A stretch of 37,522 bases of DNA from Lentimicrobiaceae bacterium (lineage in GTDB: Bacteria > Bacteroidota > Bacteroidia > Bacteroidales > UBA4417): positions 1-37,522 of the forward strand of contig JAQVEX010000025.1 of NCBI GenBank assembly GCA_028697555.1, read 5' to 3'. Below, piece after piece: positions 1 through 7,946 of the stretch. The notes beneath the pieces were generated by a model. It saw only the letters and a list, made by a program, of their open reading frames with translations. It had not been told where the DNA came from and made no database searches. A program made the translations under genes and the position numbers. How positions within the stretch are numbered: the stretch's first letter is position 1; each line of letters starts with the position of its first letter.

Positions 1-1257
1 GAAGTGCGAATAGCCAAACACGATGCCAACGGCAATTTTCTGGGAGTAGCATATAGTGAAACCAGCAAAGATTACCAACCCTACCACGTAGCAATATCTT
101 CCGACCATCGCTCGCCTGGTGATGGAGGATCTCCATTTGCCATAGCAATAGCATACACCGATTATACTGCTGTTGAAGGTTTTTCTTGGTTAAATTATGC
201 TTATTCTCTTGATGGTGGCAGTTCTTTTACCAGGAGGGTAATATACAGCTTGGAGGGAGAGCGTAAATTAGGCAGAGTAGATGTCTCATTAGGCAAGGCA
301 CGTTCCGCAATATTCGGAATGGCGGGTATAGCCTTCGAAATGGGTGATGCTGACGGATATAACTGTCGCAATATCGGATTTTTGGCAAACTATATGGATT
401 ACGACAACAACTTTGCTTGGTCGGGACCTATAAACTTATCTAAAGTAATTCCCAACGCCGAAAATAACACACGAAACCCAAAAGTGCAATGGTTTGGAAA
501 CAGTGAGTTAAATCCTACTATTGGTGGAGTTAGCTCATTTAATTTTATCGTTGCTTTTGATAGAAGATATAGTGAAAGTGATGTTGATGTTAAATATGTT
601 TATCCGAAAACGAGTTTTAATATAGGCACAGGACACACTCCTGCAATTAGTGACTTTGATTGGGCAAGTCTAGATGATGCTAATTCAACAATTGACAGAG
701 ATGTAGCACTTTCGTTTGATAAACAATACAACCACTACTTGGCTACTTATATAAAAGAATATGGTAGTTCTTTTAATATGATGTACAAGTATATTGATAC
801 AGATAAAATAAACGACCAAACATATTGGACTACTCTCGGATGTTACAGCATGGCTATGAAAAGCAATACAGATAATGCCTACTCAACTTCTATAGATATA
901 AATCCTACCAAAAACCAAGTGTGCTGGTCGTGGACAACAGACTCTCACTCTGCGGGCAATAACACCGTATGGACAGATGCCGAATGGAGTACTGTTGATA
1001 TAGGAAAAATAGTTTCGGCGGATGGGAAATTAAATATATTTCCAAATCCTGCTACCGACGCAATTAATATAAAACTACAAGATATTGACAAATACTATGT
1101 AAGAATCATAGATTTTCAAGGTAAACTTATTAAAGAATTCAACTTTACAGGTAACCAAGCTGAAATTAGTTTGGATAATATACCCGCAGGTATTTACATG
1201 TTAAAATGTAATTCGGGCAAAAAACAATATACCGAAAAGTTTATTAAGTCACTATAA
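1..1257 (+). CDS. T9SS type A cargo protein, 5' end outside window
   Basis: The reading frame is open from base 1, and the protein aligns with the middle and end of the two paralogues downstream, so the N-terminus and signal peptide lie outside the window; the GTG at base 4 is not a real start. Shared landmarks are a YSLDGGSSF segment (YSTDGG in the paralogue), a repeat of the theme IGFxAxY and a hydrophobic core typical of beta-rich secreted proteins. The last ~75 residues carry the type A sorting signal of the type IX secretion system: LNIFPNPATDAINIK, then IIDFQGKLIKE, then PAGIYMLKCNSGKKQYTEKFIKSL in pieces. Inferred role: a protein exported through the outer membrane and possibly attached to the cell surface. 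The catalytic or binding function is not recognisable. It is the first of a tandem triplet. Confidence 0.85.
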   Translation, partial: EVRIAKHDANGNFLGVAYSETSKDYQPYHVAISSDHRSPGDGGSPFAIAIAYTDYTAVEGFSWLNYAYSLDGGSSFTRRVIYSLEGERKLGRVDVSLGKARSAIFGMAGIAFEMGDADGYNCRNIGFLANYMDYDNNFAWSGPINLSKVIPNAENNTRNPKVQWFGNSELNPTIGGVSSFNFIVAFDRRYSESDVDVKYVYPKTSFNIGTGHTPAISDFDWASLDDANSTIDRDVALSFDKQYNHYLATYIKEYGSSFNMMYKYIDTDKINDQTYWTTLGCYSMAMKSNTDNAYSTSIDINPTKNQVCWSWTTDSHSAGNNTVWTDAEWSTVDIGKIVSADGKLNIFPNPATDAINIKLQDIDKYYVRIIDFQGKLIKEFNFTGNQAEISLDNIPAGIYMLKCNSGKKQYTEKFIKSL

Positions 1258-1302
1258 CAAAACACATAAAACAAAACTTTATATCCTAAAAAATTAAAAG
1301 TC

Positions 1303-2895
1303 ATGAAAACAAAATTTTACTTATTGTTAATCGTCGTTTTGGCGTTGAGTTTCTCCGCCTCGGCTCAAAGATTTGGCTCAGATATAGTATTACACGAATG
1401 TACGGGTGATTATTGGGCAAAACCAAAAATATCAGTAGCTGATAACGGATGGATATATGTAATGATGAACAAATATGGACATCCTACAGAAAAAGATATG
1501 AGAATATTTTATCGCTCAACAGATGGTGGTGTTACTTTCCAAGAAATCTCATCTGCTCAAACTGCTAGTGGATTTAAAAATGCAGGACGCGATTTCGTTG
1601 TAACCGGCAACGATCCGTCAAACATTTCTATTTGGTACTTGTACGCTGTTAATAATACGGCAGCACAATCAACCTCTGTATATTTAAAAAAAATGGATGC
1701 TAACGGGCAAAATGGAACTACTATAGTTTTTAAGACCTATGATAACACCAAAACCTATGATGTGGCTATTGCTACCAACGCACGCTCGCCGGAAACTGTT
1801 TGGAGTCCATTTACCATTGGTTTTGCTATGACTACTTACAGTATTCCCGAAGACAGAAGCAATGTCGATTACTGGTATTCAACCGACGGAGGAGCCACAT
1901 TCAACAAAAAATGGGTGTATAACAAAGTTGGGTCGGTGTTCGGCTCTATTGATTTATCTATCGGACAAGCAAACGCAAGTGCATATTGGCCTTGTGCAGG
2001 TGTTGTATTTGAAATGGACAAAGAAACCTCCGGTCTTGGCAACATAGGGTTTCAAACTTTTGTTGCAGACGGTTATACTGTTTCTGATGTTTTGCAGGTA
2101 AATAAGAAATATAGCAGTTATGTTACGGCTAAAGAACCAAAAATTCAATGGCTGTGCAACAACACCTTAAACGAGCCGTACAACTTTATGATTGCCTACT
2201 CTAATTATTGGAATAGTAATGATTGGGATATTATAAAGATTCATCCCGAAGCTGGTTATGGCTTGGGTGCATCACACACGCTGGACAATTTAGATTGTAA
2301 ATATATCGCAGGTAGCGTTACCAAAAATGAATTTTATCCGGACTTATCATACGACAAAAACTATAACAACTACCTTTTAACTTACGTTGAAAATGAGGGC
2401 GACAAATATGTGCTGAAATATAAAACACAGCATTATACTAAATTTGATCAAGGGTCTGGTGGATGGACACTTGTAGGCGATGTTTCTTCAGTCTCTTCCG
2501 GAAATGAACGTTTTTTCTCTCCTGTGGTGGATATTGACCTTACCCGTACAGAAGCTTGTTTTGCATTTGAATATTACCATTGGGGATCACCTAGTATTAC
2601 CCGTTTGCTTTTTGATTCCGAATGGAGTACTGTTGATACAAAGGAAATAGTTTCGGCAGACGAAAAGTTGAGTATATTTCCAAATCCCGCAACCAACACA
2701 ATAAACATTAAACTTCAAGATAGTGATAAATATTCTGTAAAAATTATAGATTTTCAAGGTAAACTTATTAAAGAAGTTAGTTTTACAGGCAATCAAATCA
2801 AAATTAGTTTGGAAAACATGCCTGCGGGAATTTATATGTTGAAAATAAATTCGGGTAAAAAACAGTATACCGAAAAGTTTATTAAGTCACTATAA
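1303..2895 (+). CDS. T9SS type A cargo protein, second tandem paralogue
   Basis: This 530-residue protein starts with a clear Sec signal peptide (MKTKFYLLLIVVLALSFSAS, cleavage expected after AQ near residue 21). The body has an STDGG motif twice, near residues 70 and 195, which is often seen in BNR/sialidase-type beta-propeller repeats, so a propeller-like fold is possible but unproven. The last ~75 residues are a type A sorting domain (LSIFPNPATNTINIKLQ ... AGIYMLKINSGKKQYTEKF). The ATG lies 45 bases after the stop of the first paralogue. The gap has the same kind of sequence as the gap before the third copy, which fits tandem duplication of a gene plus spacer. The exact role is unknown; a surface or secreted adhesin or binding protein is the most that can be inferred. 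Confidence 0.88.
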   Translation: MKTKFYLLLIVVLALSFSASAQRFGSDIVLHECTGDYWAKPKISVADNGWIYVMMNKYGHPTEKDMRIFYRSTDGGVTFQEISSAQTASGFKNAGRDFVVTGNDPSNISIWYLYAVNNTAAQSTSVYLKKMDANGQNGTTIVFKTYDNTKTYDVAIATNARSPETVWSPFTIGFAMTTYSIPEDRSNVDYWYSTDGGATFNKKWVYNKVGSVFGSIDLSIGQANASAYWPCAGVVFEMDKETSGLGNIGFQTFVADGYTVSDVLQVNKKYSSYVTAKEPKIQWLCNNTLNEPYNFMIAYSNYWNSNDWDIIKIHPEAGYGLGASHTLDNLDCKYIAGSVTKNEFYPDLSYDKNYNNYLLTYVENEGDKYVLKYKTQHYTKFDQGSGGWTLVGDVSSVSSGNERFFSPVVDIDLTRTEACFAFEYYHWGSPSITRLLFDSEWSTVDTKEIVSADEKLSIFPNPATNTINIKLQDSDKYSVKIIDFQGKLIKEVSFTGNQIKISLENMPAGIYMLKINSGKKQYTEKFIKSL

Positions 2896-2934
2896 CAAAA
2901 TACATAAAGCTAAACTTTATAATTAAAAAAAATC

Positions 2935-4515
2935 ATGAAAACAAAATTTTACTACTTACTAATTGCCATTTTAGCGTTGAGTTTTACCGCTTCGGCTCAA
3001 AAATTCGGCTCTGATGTAGTACTACATGAATGTAGCGGAGATTATAGGATACAGCCTAAAATATCAGTTGCCGACAATGGATGGATATATGTTTTAATGA
3101 ACAAATATGATCATCCTACCGAAAAAGATGAGACAAGAATCTACCGTTCAAAAGACGGTGGCGCAAATTTTGAACAAATCTATCATGGAATCACTCCTAC
3201 GGGTATTAAGCAAGGAGGACGCGATTTTGTGGTAACAGGCAGTAATGAGTCGGATATTAATATCTGGTATTTATATGCTGACAACAATATGACAATACAA
3301 AAAACCAGTCTATATTTAGTAAAGATGGATGCTGATGCAAAAAATGGTTCTACTATATATTCTTTTAGTTATGAGAACACTAAGACCAAAGACGTTGCTA
3401 TAGCCACCAACGCACGCTCACCGGAATTTGTATTTACACCATTTATTATTGGTTTTGCCTTTACCAACCACAGCATCGACGTTGATAGAGGTAATGTTGA
3501 ATATTGTTATTCTATGGACGGTGGCGCCACCTTCGACAAAAAGTGGATATACAATAAAGTTGGTTCATCCTTTGGTAGTATTGATATCTCTATTGGGCAA
3601 GCAGATGAAAATTTATATATGCCGAGAGTGGGTATTGTTTTTGAAATGGATATACATACCGAAAACAATATTGGTTTTATCGCTGGTTATGCGTACGGAG
3701 GTGATATGACTGATGTTTTACAAGTAAATAAGAAATATTCAACTACTTTTTCAAGCTATGAACCAAAAATTCAATGGTTGTGCAACAACACCTTAGACGA
3801 ACTAAACAACTTTATGATTGCATACACTTGTCAATATAGCAGTATCGATTGGGATATTATGAAGATTTTTCCTAAACCATCTTATGATATCTATAATCAC
3901 ACCCTAGATAATTTGGATTGGGCTCATGTTGCATCGGCACCCGATAAAATCGAAGTAACCCCTGACTTATCATATGACAAAAAATACAACAATTACCTTT
4001 TAGCTTATGTCGAAAAAAATGACGACGAATATACATTAAAATACAAAGTTCAACATTATACTAAAATAGATCAAGGTCCTTCAGGTTGGGTACATGTAGG
4101 CGACGTTTCTTTATCCTCTTTAGGAAATGGTTATTTTTATTTCCCTGCGGTAGACATAGACCTCACCCGTTCAAAAGCCTGTATCGCATTTGAATATCAC
4201 AATTCAGCATCACCAAAGGTTACCAAATTGCTTTTCGATAGTGAATGGAGTACTCTTGATTCAGAAAAAATATTTTCGTCTAACGGAGAGTTAAATGTAT
4301 TTCCAAATCCCGCAACCAACACAATAAACATTAAACTACAAGATAGTGATAAATATTCAGCAAAAATCATAGACTTTCAAGGTAAACTTATTAAAAAAGT
4401 ATGTTTTGCAGGCAATCAAACCAAAATTAGTTTGGAAAACATGCCTGCGGGAATTTATATGTTGAAAATAAATTCGGGTAAAAAACAATACACTGAAAAA
4501 TTTATTAAATTATAA
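2935..4515 (+). CDS. T9SS type A cargo protein, third tandem paralogue
   Basis: The protein has 526 residues and is closely similar to the gene just upstream over its whole length: same signal peptide style (MKTKFYYLLIAILALSFTAS-AQ), same FGSDVVLHEC start of the mature part, the same KDGG/SMDGG repeats and the same terminal sorting domain (LNVFPNPATNTINIKLQ ... GIYMLKINSGKKQ). It ends in ...EKFIKL, losing the final Ser of its neighbours. The middle part differs more than the ends, so the signal peptide and the sorting domain appear conserved or homogenised. Established knowledge: such C-terminal domains are recognised by PorU-type sortases after T9SS export. Ligand or substrate is unknown. 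Confidence 0.88.
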   Translation: MKTKFYYLLIAILALSFTASAQKFGSDVVLHECSGDYRIQPKISVADNGWIYVLMNKYDHPTEKDETRIYRSKDGGANFEQIYHGITPTGIKQGGRDFVVTGSNESDINIWYLYADNNMTIQKTSLYLVKMDADAKNGSTIYSFSYENTKTKDVAIATNARSPEFVFTPFIIGFAFTNHSIDVDRGNVEYCYSMDGGATFDKKWIYNKVGSSFGSIDISIGQADENLYMPRVGIVFEMDIHTENNIGFIAGYAYGGDMTDVLQVNKKYSTTFSSYEPKIQWLCNNTLDELNNFMIAYTCQYSSIDWDIMKIFPKPSYDIYNHTLDNLDWAHVASAPDKIEVTPDLSYDKKYNNYLLAYVEKNDDEYTLKYKVQHYTKIDQGPSGWVHVGDVSLSSLGNGYFYFPAVDIDLTRSKACIAFEYHNSASPKVTKLLFDSEWSTLDSEKIFSSNGELNVFPNPATNTINIKLQDSDKYSAKIIDFQGKLIKKVCFAGNQTKISLENMPAGIYMLKINSGKKQYTEKFIKL

Positions 4516-4538
4516 TAACCAAAATTCAAACAAAGTTT

Positions 4539-4546
4539 TATCTTTG
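4539..4546 (+). promoter_or_regulatory. Possible -7 box before lipoprotein gene
   Basis: The bases TATCTTTG match the Bacteroidota -7 pattern TAnnTTTG and lie 45 bases before the chosen ATG. No TTG at the expected -33 distance was seen, so this is a partial match. Confidence 0.4.
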
Positions 4547-4591
4547 CATGAAATAATTAACTTAATAACAAACATCAAAAAATCAAAAATC

Positions 4592-5131
4592 ATGAAAACT
4601 AAATTTTTATCATTAATTTGCCTATCCCTTATATTGGCGATAATGGCATCGTGCACAGATGAACCAATAACTAAAAGTATTGCTATCAAAAATCAAAAAG
4701 TGGCATTTAATATTGCTTCAACAACTCCATCAAAGGGCAACTTCTCAGTTAATTTTGACGAAGGAGAAGAAGTGCTATTCGAAGGTGAAATTAACGTCGC
4801 AAAAGTTCTTGACAGTATCGGATTCCCACTCAGCAGCTTAAATTCTTTTGCAATTACAGGTGGAACACTTGAAGAAGAAATTCCTTCGGGATATGACATG
4901 CACGGACTCGTAGGAATGAAACTCTATTTTGACAATACTGATAATTTGGTAGCTAGAGCAGACGTAGTTGAAGAAGGTACAGTACTTCGTTTTACCATTG
5001 TTAATGGCGAATTATTAAACAAACTTGAAAACGAAAAGCTATACATAATACTTGTTGGTACACGTCCTAATGTTGATTTATCCGTAGAACTTGTAATGGA
5101 TTTTTTGGCAAATTTCACTTTGGTCGATTAA
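4592..5131 (+). CDS. Small predicted lipoprotein, unknown function
   Basis: The 179-residue product begins MKTKFLSLICLSLILAIMAS followed by Cys21, a lipoprotein signal peptide, so it is expected to be lipid-anchored in the envelope. The ATG at 4592 is chosen because it gives the intact signal peptide; a longer TTG start at 4544 would put 16 charged residues before it and overlaps a -7 promoter-like box (4539-4546). The mature part is acidic and rich in beta-forming residues, with a VLFEGEINVAKVLDSIGF segment and an LRFTIVNGELL segment. I do not recognise a family. It follows the third T9SS paralogue by 76 bases and shares its first codons (MKTKF), but not its sorting domain. A strong hairpin terminator follows the stop codon. 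Confidence 0.75.
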   Translation: MKTKFLSLICLSLILAIMASCTDEPITKSIAIKNQKVAFNIASTTPSKGNFSVNFDEGEEVLFEGEINVAKVLDSIGFPLSSLNSFAITGGTLEEEIPSGYDMHGLVGMKLYFDNTDNLVARADVVEEGTVLRFTIVNGELLNKLENEKLYIILVGTRPNVDLSVELVMDFLANFTLVD

Positions 5132-5186
5132 TTTAATAAAGTTAAATAAACTTATAAAATCTAGTCGATTTTAATTAATGAAATAG

Positions 5187-5224
5187 AAATCACCCTTTGG
5201 GTTAGACCCAAAGGGTGATTTATT
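5187..5224 (+). terminator. Intrinsic terminator after lipoprotein gene
   Basis: Arms 5187-5202 and 5206-5221 pair perfectly (core CACCCTTTGGG with CCCAAAGGGTG) around a 3-base loop, with A bases before and T-rich sequence after. This is the clear end of the transcription unit containing the lipoprotein gene. Confidence 0.85.
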
Positions 5225-5250
5225 ATTAGGGACATACACTTTTTTTTAGC

Positions 5251-5281
5251 TTGTTGTGTTAATACAATCTTACTACTTTTG
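5251..5281 (+). promoter_or_regulatory. Bacteroidota-type promoter for the DMT-type gene
   Basis: TTG at 5251-5253 and TACTTTTG at 5274-5281 are separated by 20 bases, matching the -33/-7 arrangement. Transcription would begin near 5287, which supports the ATG at 5310 and excludes an upstream TTG start at 5256. Confidence 0.65.
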
Positions 5282-5309
5282 CGAGCATTATTATAATAAA
5301 TCTTTTTTT

Positions 5310-5672
5310 ATGAAAGCTATACTTACCATAGGGTTGCTGATTTGCTCCAATATTTTTATGACTTTTGCGTGGTACGGACATTTAAAACTTGCTGAGTTTC
5401 CGTGGTTTAGCAAACTATCGCTATTTGGAATTATTGTTTTTAGTTGGGGCGTCGCTTTTTTCGAGTATTGTTTTCAGGTTCCTGCAAACAGGATTGGGTT
5501 TATCAACAACGGCGGACCGTTTTCGTTGGTTCAACTTAAAGTGTTGCAGGAAGTTATAACGCTAGTAGTTTTTATGGTTTTCTCTTACGTAGTTTTTCAA
5601 TCGCAGATAAAACCCAACCATATCATAGGTTTTGCGCTGTTAGTATTGGCGGTGTATTTTATTTTCAAGTAA
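5310..5672 (+). CDS. DMT-type membrane protein (DUF486 family)
   Basis: The product has 120 residues and about four membrane segments: residues 1-20, 33-52, 78-96 and 102-119. The pattern MTFAWYGHLK near residue 18 and the segment FFEYCFQVPANRIG near 55 are typical of the DUF486 family, small relatives of drug/metabolite transporters. Family members have no established substrate. The start is chosen from the promoter position and because a membrane segment begins directly at the ATG. The gene stands alone between a terminator and a convergent gene whose stop is 26 bases away. Confidence 0.8.
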   Translation: MKAILTIGLLICSNIFMTFAWYGHLKLAEFPWFSKLSLFGIIVFSWGVAFFEYCFQVPANRIGFINNGGPFSLVQLKVLQEVITLVVFMVFSYVVFQSQIKPNHIIGFALLVLAVYFIFK

Positions 5673-5698
5673 TAGAATTATCTCTATTCTTTTATTGC

Positions 5699-6349
5699 TC
5701 AATAATATTTGTAAACAATTTTTATTACGGGCGAATTGCTCATGTCTGCGGGATTTGTTCCTGGTTCGCCTTCCGGAACAGCTTTGCCTAATTCCTCATA
5801 ATGCTTTATCCAGTAAGCGTCAATGCTATCAGTTTCGGGGTTTTTGAAAGTCATTGCCAAAGGTTTAAAAATTGGCTTATCTAGCGAATCTAAAAATGCA
5901 AAACGAACCAACTCGCTACAATAAAATTGATTGTTGGTTTCATCGTAAGCGTAGTCGTATTCTTTACCTAAGTGGCTTTCGGCGTTTTTTATAGCACCCG
6001 GAATTGTGTATTCAAACTCCTTGTGCACCCTCCCTACCGCCATTAAATATTTGTTGTTTAGTACTGCTGTCTTTTCAAAATATTCTTCTAATGGCGTTTT
6101 TACTACACCCTCAGGAGAAGTTGCTTCTATAACAAACGTCTCGTCATTTTCAATACTCACAATTCCGACGTGTGTAAAAGGAATTTCCATGTCTTTACCT
6201 GTGCTGGTTTGAATAGCGACAAGCAATTCAGAATTGCCCTCCCCGACCGAAAACAGTAAATCACCGGTTTGTAACTTAAATTGGTTTTCTTTCTCAGCAC
6301 AAGATTGTACGAAAATCAAAATAGAAAGTAAGAAGTATAGTTTATGCAT
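5699..6349 (-). CDS. YiiX/NlpC-P60-like lipoprotein amidase
   Basis: The 216-residue product starts MHKLYFLLSILIFVQSC; Cys17 is the expected lipidated residue. The body matches the permuted papain-like YiiX/YebB-type family: FKLQTGDLLFSV, then FTHVGIV with His60, then FVIEAT with Glu75, then FYCSELV with the likely nucleophile Cys144. Established knowledge: such enzymes cleave amide or thioester bonds in cell-wall peptides or lipids; the substrate here is unknown. The ATG at 6349 is preferred over a longer reading from 6406 because it gives the lipoprotein signal and lies about 20 bases after the expected transcription start. Its stop is close to that of the convergent DMT-type gene. Confidence 0.8.
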   Translation of the reverse strand: MHKLYFLLSILIFVQSCAEKENQFKLQTGDLLFSVGEGNSELLVAIQTSTGKDMEIPFTHVGIVSIENDETFVIEATSPEGVVKTPLEEYFEKTAVLNNKYLMAVGRVHKEFEYTIPGAIKNAESHLGKEYDYAYDETNNQFYCSELVRFAFLDSLDKPIFKPLAMTFKNPETDSIDAYWIKHYEELGKAVPEGEPGTNPADMSNSPVIKIVYKYY

Positions 6350-6376
6350 GGCATGTTGATTAAATCGTTTTGGGTG

Positions 6377-6406
6377 CAAATGTAATTGCTTTGCACGATT
6401 TATCAA
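6377..6406 (-). promoter_or_regulatory. Promoter of the YiiX-like gene
   Basis: Read on the minus strand, TACATTTG occupies 6384-6377 and TTG occupies 6406-6404, separated by 19 bases. Both match the Bacteroidota -7/-33 arrangement, and the expected transcription start near 6370 suits the ATG at 6349. Confidence 0.65.
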
Positions 6407-6439
6407 GAAGACTAATATTTTATATCATATTTCCCTCTC

Positions 6440-7600
6440 CTACTTCAAATAATCTTCCGCCAGAGCAACCCAGTAGGTTGCGCCTCGACTTAGCATGTCT
6501 TGATTGAAAACGTATTTTGGGTGGTGTACCATAAAGGTATCGCCGTTGCCAATCATGCAGTAGGTTCCAACTTTTTCTTTAAGCATAAATGCAAAGTCTT
6601 CGCTGCCCATGTATGGATGCATGTTTTCCACAACTTGGTCTTCGCCAAAGGTAGCTTTTGCAACATTTGCAGCCCATTTTGTGTTTTCGGGTGTGTTTAT
6701 CAAAACAGCTCCGGCAACACCCTCGCGAATTTCATAAGCACAATTAAACGATTCGGCTTGAGCTTTGGTAATAGAACGGATTTTGTCAAGAACCATGGTG
6801 CGAAGGTCTGGCTCCATATTTCGGATACTCAAACGCAAGATAGCTTTCTGTGGAACAGCATTGCCTGCCACACCCGATTGGAACGCACCCACATTTACTA
6901 CCGAGTTTTTCCAAGGCGATACATTACGGCTTACAATGGTTTGTAATGCCATTACAAGCGATGCTCCGCACACCAATGGGTCTATGCTCAACTCAGGCAT
7001 TGAACCGTGCGAACCCTTACCTGTCAACTCAATTTCCCAGTTATCGACTGCAGCCATTGTTTCACCTTCTCGGAAATGGAATTTGCCTAAAGGTAAGCCC
7101 GGCATATTGTGCATTCCGTATACTGCATCAACAGGGAAACGTTTGAAAAGTCCGTCTGCTACCATTGCCGGTGCACCTTCCATGGTTTCTTCGCCAGGTT
7201 GGAATATAAAGCGAACAGTGCCGTTAAAGTTTTTAGTTTCTGACAAATATTTTCCTGCACCGAGTAGCATTGTAGCGTGTGCATCGTGTCCACACAAGTG
7301 AGACCAACCTTCTATTTTGCTTTTGTACGACAAGTCGTTGTCTTCAAGTATTGGTAAAGCATCAAAATCGGCACGCATGCCTATGGATTTATTTCCGTTG
7401 CCCACAGTTAAAGAGCCAACTACACCTGTTCCGCCAATGCCTTCAACAACATCATAACCCCACGATTTCAGTTTTTCGGCAATATATTTTGCCGTTTTAG
7501 GAGTATCCATATTCAATTCCGGATTTTGGTGCATGTAGTCCATCCACTCTTTCATTTCGGGTTGAAGTTTTGCAACTTCGGATAATAATTTTTCATTCAT
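6440..7600 (-). CDS. M20 family amidohydrolase (hippurate hydrolase-like)
   Basis: The 386-residue protein has full family length. It shows the metal-binding set of the M20D group: CGHDAH at residues 103-108, QPGEE at 134-138, YGMHN with His164, and near the end GSEDFAFM followed by a histidine pair (HHP). The dimerisation domain contains GKGSHGSMPE near residue 195. Established knowledge: these enzymes hydrolyse N-acyl amino acids or amide-linked amino acid conjugates, and are mostly cytoplasmic; no signal peptide is seen here. The exact substrate cannot be told. It is followed by the YiiX-like gene in the same direction, but that gene has its own promoter. Confidence 0.92.
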   Translation of the reverse strand: MNEKLLSEVAKLQPEMKEWMDYMHQNPELNMDTPKTAKYIAEKLKSWGYDVVEGIGGTGVVGSLTVGNGNKSIGMRADFDALPILEDNDLSYKSKIEGWSHLCGHDAHATMLLGAGKYLSETKNFNGTVRFIFQPGEETMEGAPAMVADGLFKRFPVDAVYGMHNMPGLPLGKFHFREGETMAAVDNWEIELTGKGSHGSMPELSIDPLVCGASLVMALQTIVSRNVSPWKNSVVNVGAFQSGVAGNAVPQKAILRLSIRNMEPDLRTMVLDKIRSITKAQAESFNCAYEIREGVAGAVLINTPENTKWAANVAKATFGEDQVVENMHPYMGSEDFAFMLKEKVGTYCMIGNGDTFMVHHPKYVFNQDMLSRGATYWVALAEDYLK

Positions 7601-7946
7601 GATATTTGAATTTTTATAGATTTATTGTGTTATTTTATCAATTTCTAATATGTTTCAGTTGGGTAGTGGCACTAACCAACTCGTTTCCTTCTTTCTTTAA
7701 CTTAGATTTTAAGTATTCCCTTTAATATCTTTAAGTAATCTTAATTGTTTCATCCACTCTTTGAATACCCTATAAATCCAGATTCATTATATCCTTACGC
7801 AAAGTCGATTCAATTTTTTTGCAAAAACTCGTATGTTATAGTATTTTTAACAAAACACATTTACAATTGCAAATATAATTGTTTTATCGAGAAATATTGA
7901 TGAGATTATTTGGTTTTTTACAAACTTTTTAAGTAAGCTGCAACTT
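7601..7946. other. AT-rich gap with a candidate promoter
   Basis: This 346-base stretch has no convincing gene on either strand. It holds a minus-strand TATATTTG box (7877-7870) that could start a long leader for the M20 gene. The surrounding block TTTACAATTGCAAATATAAT is found again near 9368-9388 upstream of the next minus-strand gene. Nothing else was recognised. Confidence 0.5.

Noticed and set aside
4544..4591. TTG start 48 bases before the lipoprotein ATG
   Set aside because: It overlaps a -7 box and would hide the lipoprotein signal behind 16 residues.
6500..7301. Long plus-strand frames inside the M20 gene
   Set aside because: They are mirror frames of a well-supported gene, with no family likeness.
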